DNA of 64,000 nt from CALARM01 sp036746235 (GTDB lineage: Bacteria > Vulcanimicrobiota > SpSt-956 > JAKJGF01): positions 40,412 to 104,411 of the forward strand of contig DAIOEN010000001.1 of assembly GCA_036746235.1 (NCBI GenBank), given 5' to 3'. Made by a program: the position numbers and the translations under genes. The notes beneath the pieces were generated by a model. The model made no database searches and had not been told where the DNA came from. It was given only the letters and a program-made list of their open reading frames with translations. This document shows positions 63,188 through 64,000 of this stretch, in pieces. The stretch's first letter is position 1. The number at the start of each line of letters is the position of its first letter.

Positions 63188-63973
63188 TCACAAATTATAA
63201 GACGGAATTCTATTAATGATATTATTAACTTTTTCATGCATATCCTGCCTGTTCTGGTATCCGGTAAACATTATTTTAACAATTACCTGGGTCTTTTCTT
63301 CTCCCGGATTAAGATTGCCAAAATCAATGGCAGTTCCATGCCATTTCCACTGATAATTATCATAAAGATTATTTTCATTTGGTGTATCTACATAATAAAG
63401 TAAATTCTCAAATTTATACCAGTCTTGAATAATCTGCTGTCCATCCAACTGATAATCCAGTAAACAATCTATTGCCTGAGTTTGCAGGGTATTTTCAAAA
63501 TTAGAAGATTGTAAAGAAACATTTTTCAAATCATCCCATGTGGCATGATATCGTATTCCATCAGCTTCCGGTGGAGCATAAGTAGCTGCAAATATACCTC
63601 CATTAGAATCATTATACATTCCAACCCAGTTATTCTTATTATTTCTATTAGACTCATCTATGGTCCATAATCTTGCATAATTACATTCGCCGTCATCCCA
63701 GTATTGATGAACATTTGTCTGAGCTATTGACACATCCTGGTCGGTCATCCATGCCCCATCCTGAAGAAAGTAAATAAATCTGAGTGTTTCAGAATAAGTA
63801 TTCCTGACAGTTATTTTCATTGGAACATAACTTTCTTTATAGTAAAGTTCATGACTTACTGAAATATCAACAGGAGGAGGTTCCATGGCTGTTTTTTCTA
63901 TTAATATTTCCGGTGTGAGTGAATTGAAGCCAGAGCCATCAGTATAATATAATGGACCCATAAAACTAGACAC
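63188..63973 (-). CDS. Paralog of the lipoprotein C-terminal domain, 5'-truncated
   Basis: 261 residues from a GTG at 63973. It matches the C-terminal half of the 51382 product: VPMKITVRNTYSETLRFIYFLQDGA, HQYWDDGECNYARLW, VGMYNDSNGG, HATWDD, HGTAIDFGNLNPGEEKTQVIVKIMF. The paralog has ~320 more residues before this, but here a TGA (63995-63997) closes the frame near the window edge. So it is a domain fragment, a frameshifted gene or a short free-standing form; the window edge prevents choosing. It is the only minus-strand gene in the glycan region and has no signal peptide in this reading. Confidence 0.6.
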   Translation of the reverse strand: MSSFMGPLYYTDGSGFNSLTPEILIEKTAMEPPPVDISVSHELYYKESYVPMKITVRNTYSETLRFIYFLQDGAWMTDQDVSIAQTNVHQYWDDGECNYARLWTIDESNRNNKNNWVGMYNDSNGGIFAATYAPPEADGIRYHATWDDLKNVSLQSSNFENTLQTQAIDCLLDYQLDGQQIIQDWYKFENLLYYVDTPNENNLYDNYQWKWHGTAIDFGNLNPGEEKTQVIVKIMFTGYQNRQDMHEKVNNIINRIPSYNL

Positions 63974-64000
63974 AAAAATCGGAAGGATTAAGTTTCAAAA

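Overview
The window is low-GC bacterial chromosome, about 50 genes, probably from a metagenome or draft assembly because it contains a 100-N scaffold gap (45902-46001). TAG and TGA both act as stops. There are no rRNA genes, tRNAs I can recognise, CRISPR arrays or phage genes. Lipobox lipoproteins, many large glycosyltransferases and a Wzt-type ABC ATPase with a sugar-binding tail suggest a diderm-like envelope with an exported glycan. Heptamer repeats of the kind best known from cyanobacteria (STRRs) occur, but the gene content is not cyanobacterial and I cannot place the phylum.

Region 1 (1-9.1 kb) is accessory. It holds a GDPD-family phosphodiesterase, a MazEF pair with a palindromic promoter, a DUF6765 protein, the fluoride channel CrcB, a PP2C phosphatase, an EamA transporter, a clostripain-like C11 protease and two paralogous glycine-zipper proteins. 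Four of these (GDPD, C11 and the two small proteins) have no Sec signal but share a short N-terminal motif, roughly [KQ]Dx[VTI]xL[GS], at residues 27-28. GDPD also carries a glycine-zipper insert. This looks like a shared targeting tag or module and is the best candidate here for an undescribed system.

Region 2 (9.1-24.4 kb) is mostly conserved genes: EamA exporter + ATP-grasp-like enzyme + ornithine-cyclodeaminase/SbnB-like enzyme (a possible small-molecule operon), a TPR protein, RsmG with a PhnD-like lipoprotein, succinate dehydrogenase/fumarate reductase subunits A and B without a membrane anchor gene, HicAB, MutS2 and GDP-mannose dehydratase. Most gene boundaries here carry arrays of 7-bp repeat units, which in places form the stop codon or abut the start codon of the neighbouring gene. 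None are seen in region 3.

Region 3 (21.8-64 kb) is a surface-glycan locus on the + strand. It starts with GDP-mannose 4,6-dehydratase and a three-repeat lipoprotein, then giant multi-domain glycosyltransferases (GT4+GT4, GT4+GT-C, DUF4214+GT2+GT2). An Rpn-nuclease duplication with toxin-antitoxin debris follows (32.8-35.6 kb), then a broken methyltransferase, HpcH/HpaI aldolase, D-2-hydroxyacid dehydrogenase, a GtrB-like GT2, a GT-C enzyme, a PHP-domain lipoprotein and Wzt. Next is one very large gene spanning the gap (kinase-like fold, coiled coil, five exact 108-residue repeats, three GT domains), then AsnB fused to a methyltransferase, further methyltransferases, GT-C, FkbM and a methyltransferase-GT2 fusion. 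The locus appears to assemble, methylate and amidate a polysaccharide for Wzt-dependent export; the Wzm permease is not in the window.

Three intergenic copies of a small inverted-repeat element (ends related to ACTATACTTTTGCA) are scattered through regions 1 and 3.
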